DNA from: an uncultured Cellvibrio sp.
Lineage (GTDB): Bacteria; Pseudomonadota; Gammaproteobacteria; Pseudomonadales; Cellvibrionaceae
Assembly: GCA_946482385.1 (NCBI GenBank)
Contig: CAMLRI010000019.1
Coordinates: 1 to 11,719 of the forward strand
Length of the DNA: 11,719 nt
Reading direction: 5' to 3'
A model generated the notes under the pieces. It worked only from the letters and a program-made list of their open reading frames with translations, made no database searches and had not been told where the DNA came from. Below are positions 1 through 5,512 of the stretch, piece by piece. The number at the start of each line of letters is the position of its first letter. Within the stretch, counting starts at the first letter, position 1. The position numbers and the translations under genes were made by a program.

Positions 1-108
1 GACCAAGCCCTGGCACTGCTCAAAAGCCTGGGCGAAAACGCCTTTGAAATTGGTTATATCGCCAAAGCCAGTGGCGATGAGCACCAGGTTGAACTGCAAG
101 GTCTGTAA
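1..108 (+). CDS. purM: PurM, phosphoribosylformylglycinamidine cyclo-ligase (C-terminal end only)
   Basis: Only the last 35 codons are in the window; the 5' part lies upstream of base 1. The frame is open from base 1 to a TAA at 106-108. The visible peptide (DQALALLKSLGENAFEIGYI, then AKASGDEHQVELQGL) resembles the C-terminus of PurM, which ends with a helix of the form ALxLLxxxGExAxxIG followed by a short strand. PurM is the AIR synthetase of purine biosynthesis, closing the imidazole ring with ATP in the cytoplasm. The identification is strengthened by purN starting only 3 nt downstream, since purM-purN is a classic gammaproteobacterial operon. The purN ribosome-binding site lies inside this gene, so translation may be coupled. 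Confidence 0.9.
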   Translation, partial: DQALALLKSLGENAFEIGYIAKASGDEHQVELQGL

Positions 109-111
109 TTC

Positions 112-792
112 ATGGCAGAGCTAAACACATCCACCACCAGGCGCGCACGCCTGGTGGTGCTGATCTCCGGCAGTGGCAGCAACCTGCAAGCGCTGATTGA
201 TGGCAAAGCCAGTGGTGACCTTCCTATCGAGATAGCCGCCGTAATCAGCAACCGTCCCGAGGTACAGGGCCTGGCCCGCGCTGCCAAAGCGGGTATCCCC
301 ACCCTGGTAATAGACCACAAAGCCTACAGCAGCCGCGAAACCTTCGACCAAGCCCTGCAAGCCAGCATCGATGCCTACAACCCGGACCTGGTCGTACTGG
401 CCGGCTTTATGCGCATACTCACGCCTGAATTTACCTGCCACTACCTGGGGCGGATGCTGAACATCCACCCCTCCCTGCTGCCCAAATTCCAAGGCCTGCA
501 CACCCACGAGCGCGCCCTCGCCGCCGGCGAAAGCCACCATGGTGTCACGGTACATTTTGTCACCGCTGAACTGGATGGCGGGCCAGCCTGTATTCAGGCG
601 CGAGTGCCCATACTCCCCGGCGATGATGCAGGCCTGCTGGCCAAGCGCGTGCAGCGCCAGGAGCATGTCATTTATCCGCTCGCCGTAAAGTGGTTTGCCC
701 AGGGGCGGCTCAGCATGCACAACGGCAAGGCACTGCTCGATGGTGAACTTTTGCCTGCATCAGGTTTTCAAATAGAGGCCAACGAGCCCTAA
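112..792 (+). CDS. purN: PurN, phosphoribosylglycinamide formyltransferase (GART)
   Basis: This cytoplasmic enzyme transfers a formyl group from 10-formyltetrahydrofolate to GAR, giving FGAR, in the third step of purine synthesis. The nucleotide-binding start is visible as LVVLISGSGSNLQALID (residues 14-30). The catalytic residues of the family can be placed: N117 and H119 in NIHPSLLP, and D155 in the TAELDGGP loop. AGFMRIL (97-103) is also typical. At 226 aa it is slightly longer than the roughly 212 aa of the E. coli enzyme, with a Thr/Arg-rich N-terminal extension of about 10 residues and a short C-terminal extension. The ATG at 112 has AAGG at 98-101 inside purM. The purM stop is 3 nt away, so the two genes are surely cotranscribed. 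In E. coli the enzyme continues KYPGLHT; here the equivalent is KFQGLHT, a conservative change. Confidence 0.97.
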   Translation: MAELNTSTTRRARLVVLISGSGSNLQALIDGKASGDLPIEIAAVISNRPEVQGLARAAKAGIPTLVIDHKAYSSRETFDQALQASIDAYNPDLVVLAGFMRILTPEFTCHYLGRMLNIHPSLLPKFQGLHTHERALAAGESHHGVTVHFVTAELDGGPACIQARVPILPGDDAGLLAKRVQRQEHVIYPLAVKWFAQGRLSMHNGKALLDGELLPASGFQIEANEP

Positions 793-832
793 GCAGTGGG
801 CTCAGCCCCCACTATCGCCCAAAGGATGTTTT

Positions 833-1546
833 ATGTTTTCTCTCCGCTTCTGGTTTTCTGTTGCCTTATTGTTTGCCAGCCACTGGGCCAGCGCATCAGC
901 ACCCCAAGTGTTCGACAACCAATACAAAGCCAAACTCTATGGCTTCAACATCACCGTCACCAACCGCCTGACCCAACTACCCAACAACGAATACCAACTA
1001 CTGTTTAAATTTGACTCCATGCTCGGCAGCATCACCGAAACCACCCGGGTGCGCTGGGATGATGCGCGCAACACCGTAGTGCCACAACACTATGTGTATA
1101 AACGCCGCGGCCTGGGCAAAGATCGCGATGCCGACCTGCGTTTTGATTGGAGTAAAAAAAATGTCACCAACCATGTGCAAAAATCCCACTGGCAAATGGC
1201 AGTGGTCGATAAAGTGCAGGATAAACTCAGCTACCAACTGCAACTGCAGCAAGATTTTATTCACAGTGGCAAAAACAGCTTCACCTATAAAATTGCCGAC
1301 GGCGGCCATCTGAAAGAATTTAAGTTTGAAAAAATTGCCGAAGAAGTGCTGGATACCCCGCTGGGCAAAGTCAGCACCATCAAAGTGAAACGCAGCCGCG
1401 AAAACGATAAGCGCACCACCTACGCCTGGCTGGCCAAAGACTGGAATCACATGCTGGTGCGCCTGGAGCAAATTGAAAAAGGCGATTCCTATACCATCTA
1501 TATCACTAAAGCGAGCCTGAACGGCAAAGCCATAACCCGTTTTTAA
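833..1546 (+). CDS. Exported DUF3108-family protein
   Basis: This 237-aa protein begins with a clear signal peptide: a short basic start, a hydrophobic core (about residues 6-18), then WASASA, so cleavage probably falls after residue 21 (AxA) and the protein is periplasmic. The mature part is rich in beta strands with aromatic residues (YKAKLYGFNITVTN, then a stretch with LLFKFDSMLGSITETT), ending in TPLGKVSTIKVKR and a Trp-rich strand pair. This layout matches the DUF3108 family, which is frequently encoded next to purN in pseudomonads and relatives; its function is not known to me. The ATG at 833 is preceded by AAAGGA at 821-826 with 6 nt spacing. The gap to purN is 40 nt with no terminator, so it probably belongs to the purMN transcript. 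Family assignment rests on pattern recognition and context. Confidence 0.85.
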   Translation: MFSLRFWFSVALLFASHWASASAPQVFDNQYKAKLYGFNITVTNRLTQLPNNEYQLLFKFDSMLGSITETTRVRWDDARNTVVPQHYVYKRRGLGKDRDADLRFDWSKKNVTNHVQKSHWQMAVVDKVQDKLSYQLQLQQDFIHSGKNSFTYKIADGGHLKEFKFEKIAEEVLDTPLGKVSTIKVKRSRENDKRTTYAWLAKDWNHMLVRLEQIEKGDSYTIYITKASLNGKAITRF

Positions 1547-1598
1547 CCTGTTTTTTTAACGCGCATCTCTCGGGATGCTTTACATCCAACCGTCACAC

Positions 1599-1604
1599 AA
1601 AAGG
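1599..1604 (+). promoter_or_regulatory. Ribosome-binding site that fixes the slyD start
   Basis: AAAAGG lies 6 nt before the ATG at 1611. This favours the 161-aa form over the longer reading from 1575, which has no comparable site. Confidence 0.75.
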
Positions 1605-1610
1605 TTTTAT

Positions 1611-2096
1611 ATGAACATTTCCGATGATTGCGTAGCCAGCTTTCACTACACACTAACCGACAACACCGGCAAGGTGCTGGACTCGTCCGAAGGCCAGGAG
1701 CCACTGTCCTACCTGCACGGCGCCAGCAACATTATCCCCGGCCTGGAAGCTGCCCTGCTGGGCAAACAAGTGGGCGACAAGCTGACCGTAGCCGTTAATG
1801 CTGCTGATGCCTACGGCCTGCGCAGCGACGACCTGGTGCAAGAACTGCCCTCCAGCATGTTCAGCGGCATCGACAAAATTGAAGTGGGCATGGAGTTCCA
1901 CGCCGAAACCGAACACGGTTTGCAAGTCGTAACTGTTACCAAAGTTGAAGGCGACCAAGTCACCATCGACGGCAACCACCCACTGGCGGGTGTAGACCTG
2001 AACTTTGACGTAGAAATTACCGAAGTGCGCGCCGCTACGGAAGAAGAACTCAACCACGGCCACGCCCATGGTGCCGGTGGCCATCACCACCACTAA
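1611..2096 (+). CDS. slyD: SlyD-like FKBP-type peptidyl-prolyl cis-trans isomerase
   Basis: This is a cytoplasmic prolyl isomerase and chaperone of the SlyD/FkpB group. The 161-aa protein shows a split FKBP domain (about 1-65 and 120-145; motifs YTLTDNTGKVLDSS and PLSYLHGASNIIPGLEAALLGK). The chaperone insert-in-flap domain sits between the halves (about 66-119), followed by the typical GNHPLAGVDLNFDVEI strand. The C-terminus from residue 148 carries seven histidines, four of them terminal, a short version of the metal-binding tail that in E. coli SlyD delivers nickel. An upstream in-frame ATG at 1575 has no Shine-Dalgarno sequence and would add 12 residues with no counterpart in the family. 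The ATG at 1611 has AAAAGG at 1599-1604 and gives the usual MN...DD..V start. A strong terminator follows directly. Confidence 0.93.
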   Translation: MNISDDCVASFHYTLTDNTGKVLDSSEGQEPLSYLHGASNIIPGLEAALLGKQVGDKLTVAVNAADAYGLRSDDLVQELPSSMFSGIDKIEVGMEFHAETEHGLQVVTVTKVEGDQVTIDGNHPLAGVDLNFDVEITEVRAATEEELNHGHAHGAGGHHHH

Positions 2097-2121
2097 AAAT
2101 GCACCCGGTGTAAAAACCGGC

Positions 2122-2160
2122 GCAATAAAAAAGGCTCCTTCGCGGAGCCTTTTTTATTGC
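2122..2160. terminator. Bidirectional rho-independent terminator
   Basis: A perfect 17-bp inverted repeat (2122-2138 and 2144-2160) encloses a 5-nt loop, TTCGC. The GC core GGCTCC/GGAGCC is flanked by six A on the left and six T on the right, so it reads as a stem plus U-tract on either strand. It sits between two convergent stops (slyD at 2096 and the small zinc-knuckle gene at 2172) and should terminate both transcripts. Confidence 0.93.
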
Positions 2161-2171
2161 AAAACACATGG

Positions 2172-2357
2172 TTATTTTGCTTCAACCTTGCGCTCGCCGC
2201 AGCGCACACATTGGTAAGCCGTCACTAGCTTGCCCTGTTTCACATCGAACTGCTTATCCTTCAATACTTCCCATTTATGGAACCCGCTGCGACACAGGGT
2301 TTTGCCTTTATGTTTTTCAAAAGGTGTTGGTTTGCGAAAAGGAAGTATGTCGCCCAT
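2172..2357 (-). CDS. Small putative zinc-knuckle protein downstream of dcd
   Basis: This 61-aa basic protein is of unknown function. It has a Pro/Lys-rich N-terminus (MGDILPFRKPTPFEKHKGK), then C22, H27, and later C50-x-x-C53-G. The CX4H...CXXCG layout suggests one bound zinc ion, as in small zinc ribbons. Similar short proteins next to dcd in other gammaproteobacteria come to mind, but I cannot check that here. Its ATG lies 6 nt after the dcd TGA and there is no good Shine-Dalgarno sequence, so it is probably translated by coupling to dcd. It ends 11 nt before the shared terminator. That a short frame keeps a coherent Cys/His pattern and fits exactly between dcd and the terminator supports it being a real gene. 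No function can be assigned. Confidence 0.75.
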   Translation of the reverse strand: MGDILPFRKPTPFEKHKGKTLCRSGFHKWEVLKDKQFDVKQGKLVTAYQCVRCGERKVEAK

Positions 2358-2363
2358 ACCGGA

Positions 2364-2933
2364 TCAAGTCCGCGGCAAGGTCACACCGCGCTGGCCCTGG
2401 TACTTGCCGCCGCGGTCGCGATAGGAGGTTTCGCAAATTTCATCGGATTCAAAAAACAGCATCTGCGCTACGCCTTCATTGGCGTAAATCTTGGCGGGCA
2501 ATGGTGTGGTGTTGGAAAACTCCAAAGTTACATGACCTTCCCACTCGGGCTCCAGCGGTGTCACATTCACAATAATGCCGCAGCGCGCATAAGTGGATTT
2601 ACCCAGGCACACGGTCAAAATACTGCGCGGAATCCGGAAGTACTCCACGGTGCGCGCCAGGGCAAAAGAATTGGGGGGAATAATGCAGACATCACTTTTA
2701 ATATCGACAAAACTTTTTTCATCAAAGTTTTTCGGATCAACCACCGTGGAGTGCACATTGGTAAAAATCTTGAACTCATCCGCACAGCGCACATCGTAGC
2801 CATAACTGGAGGTGCCATAGGAAACAATTTTATGGCCGGCCGCATCATAGCGCACCTGCCCCGGCTCATAGGGTTCGATCATGCCATGCTGTTCCACCAT
2901 ACGGCGCATCCACTTATCGGACTTGATGCTCAT
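2364..2933 (-). CDS. dcd: Dcd, dCTP deaminase
   Basis: This cytoplasmic enzyme deaminates dCTP to dUTP, feeding dUTPase and thymidylate synthesis. The 189-aa protein matches the length of the trimeric bacterial Dcd family. Visible motifs include SYGYDVR (43-49), the nucleotide-binding KSTYAR (112-117), and [17 protein letters not shown], in which E138 corresponds to the catalytic glutamate of the family. EGVAQMLFF and the C-terminal [12 protein letters not shown], which folds over the active site, are also present. The form with KSTYARCGI, rather than the E. coli KSSLARLGL, is the type I associate with pseudomonads and many other proteobacteria. The ATG at 2933 is preceded on the minus strand by GGAGA (bases 2938-2942). 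A probable -10 element lies at 2969-2974. The MerR gene is 69 nt upstream on the same strand. Confidence 0.97.
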   Translation of the reverse strand: MSIKSDKWMRRMVEQHGMIEPYEPGQVRYDAAGHKIVSYGTSSYGYDVRCADEFKIFTNVHSTVVDPKNFDEKSFVDIKSDVCIIPPNSFALARTVEYFRIPRSILTVCLGKSTYARCGIIVNVTPLEPEWEGHVTLEFSNTTPLPAKIYANEGVAQMLFFESDEICETSYRDRGGKYQGQRGVTLPRT

Positions 2934-2968
2934 AGATTCTCCACAAGGGTTAAAACGGAAAGTCGCGC

Positions 2969-2974
2969 ATTCTA
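2969..2974 (-). promoter_or_regulatory. Candidate -10 element for dcd
   Basis: On the minus strand the sequence is TAGAAT followed by GCGCG, five of six matches to TATAAT and placed 35 nt before the dcd start codon. No good -35 hexamer is present at 16-18 nt; that position is taken by the inverted repeat at 2977-2996. The call is by eye only. Confidence 0.4.
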
Positions 2975-2976
2975 AC

Positions 2977-2996
2977 GGGTTTCAGCGGTGAAACCC
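2977..2996. repeat. Hairpin between the MerR gene and dcd (terminator or operator)
   Basis: GGGTTTCA (2977-2984) and TGAAACCC (2989-2996) form a perfect 8-bp stem with a GCGG loop. It lies just past the MerR stop codon on the minus strand, where a terminator would be expected, but no T-tract follows on either strand. It also sits immediately upstream of the candidate dcd -10 box, so it could instead be a regulator binding site. Confidence 0.5.
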
Positions 2997-3002
2997 ACCT
3001 GC

Positions 3003-3392
3003 TCAGGCCTCGCCCAACAGCATAAATGGCATCCGCTGTGGCGATTGCAACGCACGCGCCTGCTGCACCATCGTCGACAGGTTTTGTTGCAAACCCGTCA
3101 ACGCCAACAGCTGTTGGTCGATTTGCTCCTGCCACTGTACCAGCCAGGGCAATGCCTCCCGCAGTTGTTCGCCAGTTCCCGATAGCAAATCCAACAGGCG
3201 CCGACACTCCGCCAGGCTCAACCCGGCGGCACGGGCACGCTGCAACATACGCAATCGCTCAACCTGCCCCGAGGTGTAGGCGCGATAGCTATTTCCCGGC
3301 TGGCGCTCCGGCACCACCAACCCCTGCTGCTCGTAATAGCGCAGGGTTTTGACCGGTAAACCACTGGCGGCCGCGGCCTGACTGATATTCAT
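3003..3392 (-). CDS. MerR-family transcriptional regulator, without C-terminal metal-binding cysteines
   Basis: This 129-aa DNA-binding protein has the MerR winged helix at the N-terminus (MNISQAAAASGLPVKTLRYY, then EQQGLV, and NSYRAYTSGQVERLRMLQRA with GLSLAECRRLLDLL), followed by a Gln-rich dimerisation helix (about 75-115). The head resembles the CueR/HmrR group. Such regulators carry a pair of cysteines near the C-terminus to bind Cu, Cd, Hg or Pb. Here the tail (ARALQSPQRMPFMLLGEA) has none, and the only cysteine is C63 in the DNA-binding half. It therefore probably senses something other than a soft metal through Cys ligands. A GTG six bases upstream (3396-3398) overlaps the GGAG sequence and cannot be the start; the ATG at 3392 has correct spacing. 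A palindrome upstream (3434-3448) is a candidate binding site. Confidence 0.9.
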   Translation of the reverse strand: MNISQAAAASGLPVKTLRYYEQQGLVVPERQPGNSYRAYTSGQVERLRMLQRARAAGLSLAECRRLLDLLSGTGEQLREALPWLVQWQEQIDQQLLALTGLQQNLSTMVQQARALQSPQRMPFMLLGEA

Positions 3393-3397
3393 ACCCA

Positions 3398-3401
3398 CTC
3401 C
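3398..3401 (-). promoter_or_regulatory. Ribosome-binding site that fixes the MerR-family start
   Basis: GGAG on the minus strand lies 5 nt before the ATG at 3390-3392. The alternative GTG at 3396-3398 shares a base with it and so cannot be used, which sets the protein at 129 aa. Confidence 0.7.
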
Positions 3402-3433
3402 GTTTTATGAACACTGACAGCGCAACCTTACAC

Positions 3434-3448
3434 TAAAGGAAACCTTTA
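3434..3448. promoter_or_regulatory. Candidate MerR-family operator
   Basis: TAAAGG and CCTTTA form a perfect inverted repeat around a 3-nt AAA centre, 42 nt upstream of the MerR ATG. A weakly promoter-like pair on the minus strand (TTAAGT, 17 nt, TAAGGT) brackets it. MerR regulators bind dyads between -35 and -10, often at their own promoter, so autoregulation is plausible but unproven. Confidence 0.4.
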
Positions 3449-3481
3449 CTTAAGAGAGACACCAAACAGGCATCGCTATTT

Positions 3482-3517
3482 GTTACAAAAATGTAACGAA
3501 TAGGATTTTTTGTTACA
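3482..3517. repeat. GTTACA repeat cluster, candidate operator
   Basis: GTTACA (3482-3487), AAAA, TGTAAC (3492-3497) is a perfect 16-bp dyad. A third GTTACA copy follows at 3512-3517, each forward copy preceded by TT or T. The third copy overlaps TTGTTA (3510-3515), which with GATAAA (3534-3539, 18 nt spacing) could form a weak rightward promoter. The layout of one dyad plus one half site resembles a repressor or activator binding array. Confidence 0.45.
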
Positions 3518-3587
3518 TTTTTTCCCAACAAATGATAAATTAGGCGCCATACAGAATCAGCACAGAGCCAAAAAAGCGATTTTTCTC

Positions 3588-3615
3588 ACATTTGAAAACA
3601 TAAAAAACCAAATGT
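3588..3615. repeat. Inverted repeat in the leader of the 75-aa gene
   Basis: ACATTTG (3588-3594) and CAAATGT (3609-3615) form a perfect 7-bp inverted repeat with a 14-nt A-rich spacer. It may be a binding site or chance in AT-rich DNA. Confidence 0.3.
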
Positions 3616-3638
3616 AATCATTAGGTTATTAGATTTTC

Positions 3639-3666
3639 TTGACATTATTAATTAATAATCCAGACT
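3639..3666 (+). promoter_or_regulatory. Candidate promoter with a palindrome in its spacer, for the 75-aa gene
   Basis: A consensus -35 box TTGACA (3639-3644) is followed after 16 nt by CAGACT (3661-3666), a poor -10 with three of six matches. The spacer is almost entirely a perfect 16-bp palindrome, ATTATTAATTAATAAT (3644-3659). A start near 3673 would give a leader of about 30 nt. A weak -10 with an operator in the spacer would fit a regulated promoter. Confidence 0.4.
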
Positions 3667-3703
3667 CACTGAACAATTAACAGGCAATCACAGGCTATCA
3701 ACT

Positions 3704-3931
3704 ATGGAATACCTGGACATCAACCACCACGAATGGCAAAAAATGTGGGACCAACTGAGCAGCTACAAGCTCAATGGTGGCGATCACCTGTGTGTACATG
3801 AAGGTGCTTGCTGGGAATATATGGGTTCCACCCTGGATCACCACCACTTCCGCCACGCATGTCACCCCATCACCAACAAAACCGAATACATTTATATAGA
3901 GCGCACTGGCGCAGCCTTGCGCTGGGCCTGA
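3704..3931 (+). CDS. Hypothetical His/Cys-rich 75-aa protein
   Basis: I do not recognise a named family. The 75-aa protein has no signal peptide or membrane segment, so it should be cytoplasmic. It holds nine histidines and three cysteines, concentrated in residues 28-54: H28, C30, H32, C36, the H46-H48 run, H51, C53 and H54. The order around LNGGDHLCVHEGACWEYMG looks like a conserved core rather than random sequence. Metal binding is a fair guess from composition, not shown. The ATG at 3704 has a weak site (CAGG at 3691-3694). It stands alone, with the 311-nt regulatory region before it and a hairpin after the stop, so it is probably monocistronic. The coding case rests on compositional character, clean boundaries and the well-formed region upstream. 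Confidence 0.7.
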   Translation: MEYLDINHHEWQKMWDQLSSYKLNGGDHLCVHEGACWEYMGSTLDHHHFRHACHPITNKTEYIYIERTGAALRWA

Positions 3932-3944
3932 TACACTTGGCTTT

Positions 3945-3969
3945 GGGGTAGTTGCAGCCTAACTACCCC
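3945..3969 (+). terminator. Hairpin after the 75-aa gene, probable terminator
   Basis: GGGGTAGTT (3945-3953) and AACTACCCC (3961-3969) form a perfect 9-bp stem with a 7-nt loop, 13 nt after the stop codon. There is no T-tract after it, so it is a poor intrinsic terminator, but its position favours 3' end formation or protection. Confidence 0.55.
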
Positions 3970-4026
3970 TGTATCGCACCCTCATATCCCCACCGCAAAA
4001 CACTCTTTTTCGTTATAAAAATGTGC

Positions 4027-4032
4027 TAGTGT
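4027..4032 (+). promoter_or_regulatory. Candidate -10 element for the glycosylation cassette
   Basis: TGCTAGTGTGCCCGCC reads as an extended -10 (TG, one base, TAGTGT), the same style as the TAGAATGCGCG before dcd. A start near 4039 would leave a leader of about 39 nt. No good -35 is visible (TCTTTT at 17 nt spacing), so this is tentative. Confidence 0.35.
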
Positions 4033-4077
4033 GCCCGCCACAACTAGAACAGCATAAATAACAGCGACTATATAACG

Positions 4078-4479
4078 ATGAAGCGCTTTGCCCTCTTTGC
4101 AGGCATTGGCGGAATATCCACCCTCCTCCAATTCCTATTACTCGCCCTATTTATTGAAACGAGACTAACCACCGAAGTGGTCGCCTCGGCCTTGGGCTAT
4201 GCCCTATCTTCACTGTTTAATTATTGGGCAAATTACCATTACACTTTCAAGAGCAGCGCCAGCCATTGGCAAACCCTGCCCAAATTCGCGCTGGCTGTCG
4301 CCATAGGCCTAGCGGTCAATACGCTATTGTTCTCCCTGTTCTTACATATTTTTACCGAGTATCTCCATTTCCCCTGGGTGAAGCCTTATTTGGTGGCACA
4401 GTGCCTGGCAACGGGCATCACCCTGATCGTCAACTTTATGGTGCATAAATTCTGGATCTACAGGACCCCATCCAAATGA
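4078..4479 (+). CDS. gtrA: GtrA-like membrane protein (putative polyprenyl-phosphate-sugar flippase)
   Basis: This 133-aa protein has four hydrophobic segments (about 5-26, 36-52, 68-92 and 105-127), the topology of the GtrA family. Typical features are the Gly-rich start FALFAGIGGISTLLQFLLL, the SSLFNYWANYHYTF segment between helices 2 and 3, and the ending TLIVNFMVHKFWIY, which is close to a family signature. GtrA proteins are thought to help move undecaprenyl-phosphate-linked sugars across the inner membrane. The stop overlaps the next gene's start as ATGA (4476-4479), so translation is coupled to the GtrB-like enzyme, the usual partner. There is no convincing Shine-Dalgarno sequence before the ATG, so translation may be weak. 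The symbol is by family resemblance. Confidence 0.9.
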   Translation: MKRFALFAGIGGISTLLQFLLLALFIETRLTTEVVASALGYALSSLFNYWANYHYTFKSSASHWQTLPKFALAVAIGLAVNTLLFSLFLHIFTEYLHFPWVKPYLVAQCLATGITLIVNFMVHKFWIYRTPSK

Positions 4480-5429
4480 CAACTCACATCCCCTCACTCG
4501 CTGTTGTTATCCCCTGTTACAACGAAGAAGAAATGCTGCCGAAAACCCTGGCAGTCATGCTGCAATTGCGCGATGCCATGGTGGCCAAACAGAAAATCAG
4601 CAGCGACTCCAAAATTTATTTGGTAGATGACGGCAGCAAAGACAAAACCTGGCAACTGCTGGCTCAGGCAGCAGAGCAAAACCCTGCCATAGTGGCGATC
4701 AAACTATCGCGCAATAAGGGCCATCAAAATGCGCTCTATGCCGGCCTCTGCACCACCACTGAAGACATGGTGGTGAGCATCGATGCCGACTTGCAGGATG
4801 ACCCGCAAAATATTGAACGCATGGTGGATGAATACCTCAAAGGGAGCGATGTGGTTTACGGCGTAAGATCCGCGCGGGATACAGATACGTTTTTTAAACG
4901 ATTCACTGCCGAAGGCTATTACCACCTGATGAAAAAAATGGGCGTCGACCTGGTGTTTAACCACGCCGACTTCCGCTTGATGTCGCGCCGCGCCTTGGAT
5001 GCGTTAAAAGAATACGACGAATCCAACCTGTTTTTACGCGGTGTAGTACGCGAAGTTGGCTACCCATCATCGGTTGTGGAATATGAGCGTCAAGCCCGCG
5101 AAGCCGGTGAAAGCAAATATCCACTGAAAAAAATGCTTTCCTTCGCCTGGAAAGGTATTACCGCATTTTCTACCGCACCACTGCGCATGATTACCCTGCT
5201 GGGCCTGCTGTCGGGCTTTGCCTCTTTCGCTTTGATCGTGTGGGTACTCGCCATTCGCTTTATGACCGACAACGCTGTTCCTGGTTGGGCCTCTGTGCTT
5301 TTACCCTTGCTGTTTATTGGCAGCGTGCAATTACTGTGTTTGGGAATTATTGGCGAGTACCTTTCCAAAATTTACGAAGAGGTAAAACGCCGCCCCAAAT
5401 ATCACATCAGTGAAATCGTCAAGCGCTAG
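4476..5429 (+). CDS. gtrB: GtrB/DPM1-like family 2 glycosyltransferase
   Basis: This 317-aa inner-membrane enzyme should transfer a sugar from a nucleotide donor to polyprenyl phosphate on the cytoplasmic face. The GT-A domain begins LAVVIPCYNEEEMLP (8-22), has VDDGSKDKTW (50-59), NKGHQNAL (80-87) and the metal-binding DADLQDDP (103-110). It continues with HADFRLMSRRAL (163-174) and the family's R..REAGESKYPLKKML (205-221). Two membrane helices follow (about 238-260 and 271-293), ending in GEYLSKIYEEVKRRPKY. This is the GtrB/dolichol-phosphate-mannose-synthase layout, close to ArnC and YfdH. The sugar is not predictable from sequence. The start overlaps gtrA by four bases. The next gene, a GT-C protein, is 176 nt downstream and is the likely user of the lipid-linked sugar. 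Confidence 0.93.
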   Translation: MTTHIPSLAVVIPCYNEEEMLPKTLAVMLQLRDAMVAKQKISSDSKIYLVDDGSKDKTWQLLAQAAEQNPAIVAIKLSRNKGHQNALYAGLCTTTEDMVVSIDADLQDDPQNIERMVDEYLKGSDVVYGVRSARDTDTFFKRFTAEGYYHLMKKMGVDLVFNHADFRLMSRRALDALKEYDESNLFLRGVVREVGYPSSVVEYERQAREAGESKYPLKKMLSFAWKGITAFSTAPLRMITLLGLLSGFASFALIVWVLAIRFMTDNAVPGWASVLLPLLFIGSVQLLCLGIIGEYLSKIYEEVKRRPKYHISEIVKR

Positions 5430-5512
5430 GCAAGCAATTACGCGCTGTGAATGGTCAAACCAAGAAGCAACACAAACCCGGCAATGTCAACCACTAATCC
5501 ATCCCCGCAAGA

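Larger units (their letters stand above)
3393..3703. other. AT-rich intergenic regulatory region, no gene
   Basis: This 311-nt stretch separates the MerR-family gene (leftward) from the 75-aa gene (rightward). I see no credible reading frame or tRNA. It contains four inverted repeats listed separately, two direct copies of TTGTTACA, an A-tract/T-tract pair at 3570-3584 and a TTGACA box. The base composition shifts from GC-rich in the flanking genes to strongly AT-rich. It is most likely two divergent promoter regions with operator sites. Confidence 0.75.

Noticed and set aside
121..720. 199-aa reading frame on the minus strand opposite purN
   Set aside because: It is a shadow of the well-supported purN frame, with no family resemblance and no ribosome-binding site. 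Codon bias in this DNA leaves long antisense frames open.
795..813. Small hairpin AGTGGG...CCCACT between purN and the DUF3108 gene
   Set aside because: It has a 6-bp stem and no T-tract; too weak to call a terminator.
998..1471. 157-aa minus-strand frame opposite the DUF3108 gene
   Set aside because: It is antisense to a convincing exported protein and shows low-complexity Phe/Ala/Gln-rich sequence typical of a shadow frame.
1573..1587. GGATG-CTTTA-CATCC hairpin before slyD
   Set aside because: It has only a 5-bp stem and no T-tract; likely chance.
1653..2093. 146-aa minus-strand frame opposite slyD
   Set aside because: It is antisense to slyD, and its Val/Phe-rich composition simply mirrors slyD codons.
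2277..2975. 232-aa plus-strand frame opposite dcd
   Set aside because: The dcd frame on the other strand carries catalytic motifs. This frame runs through the small zinc-knuckle gene as well and matches nothing.
3003..3398. GTG start at 3398 for the MerR-family gene
   Set aside because: The GTG overlaps the GGAG ribosome-binding sequence; the ATG at 3392 has proper spacing.
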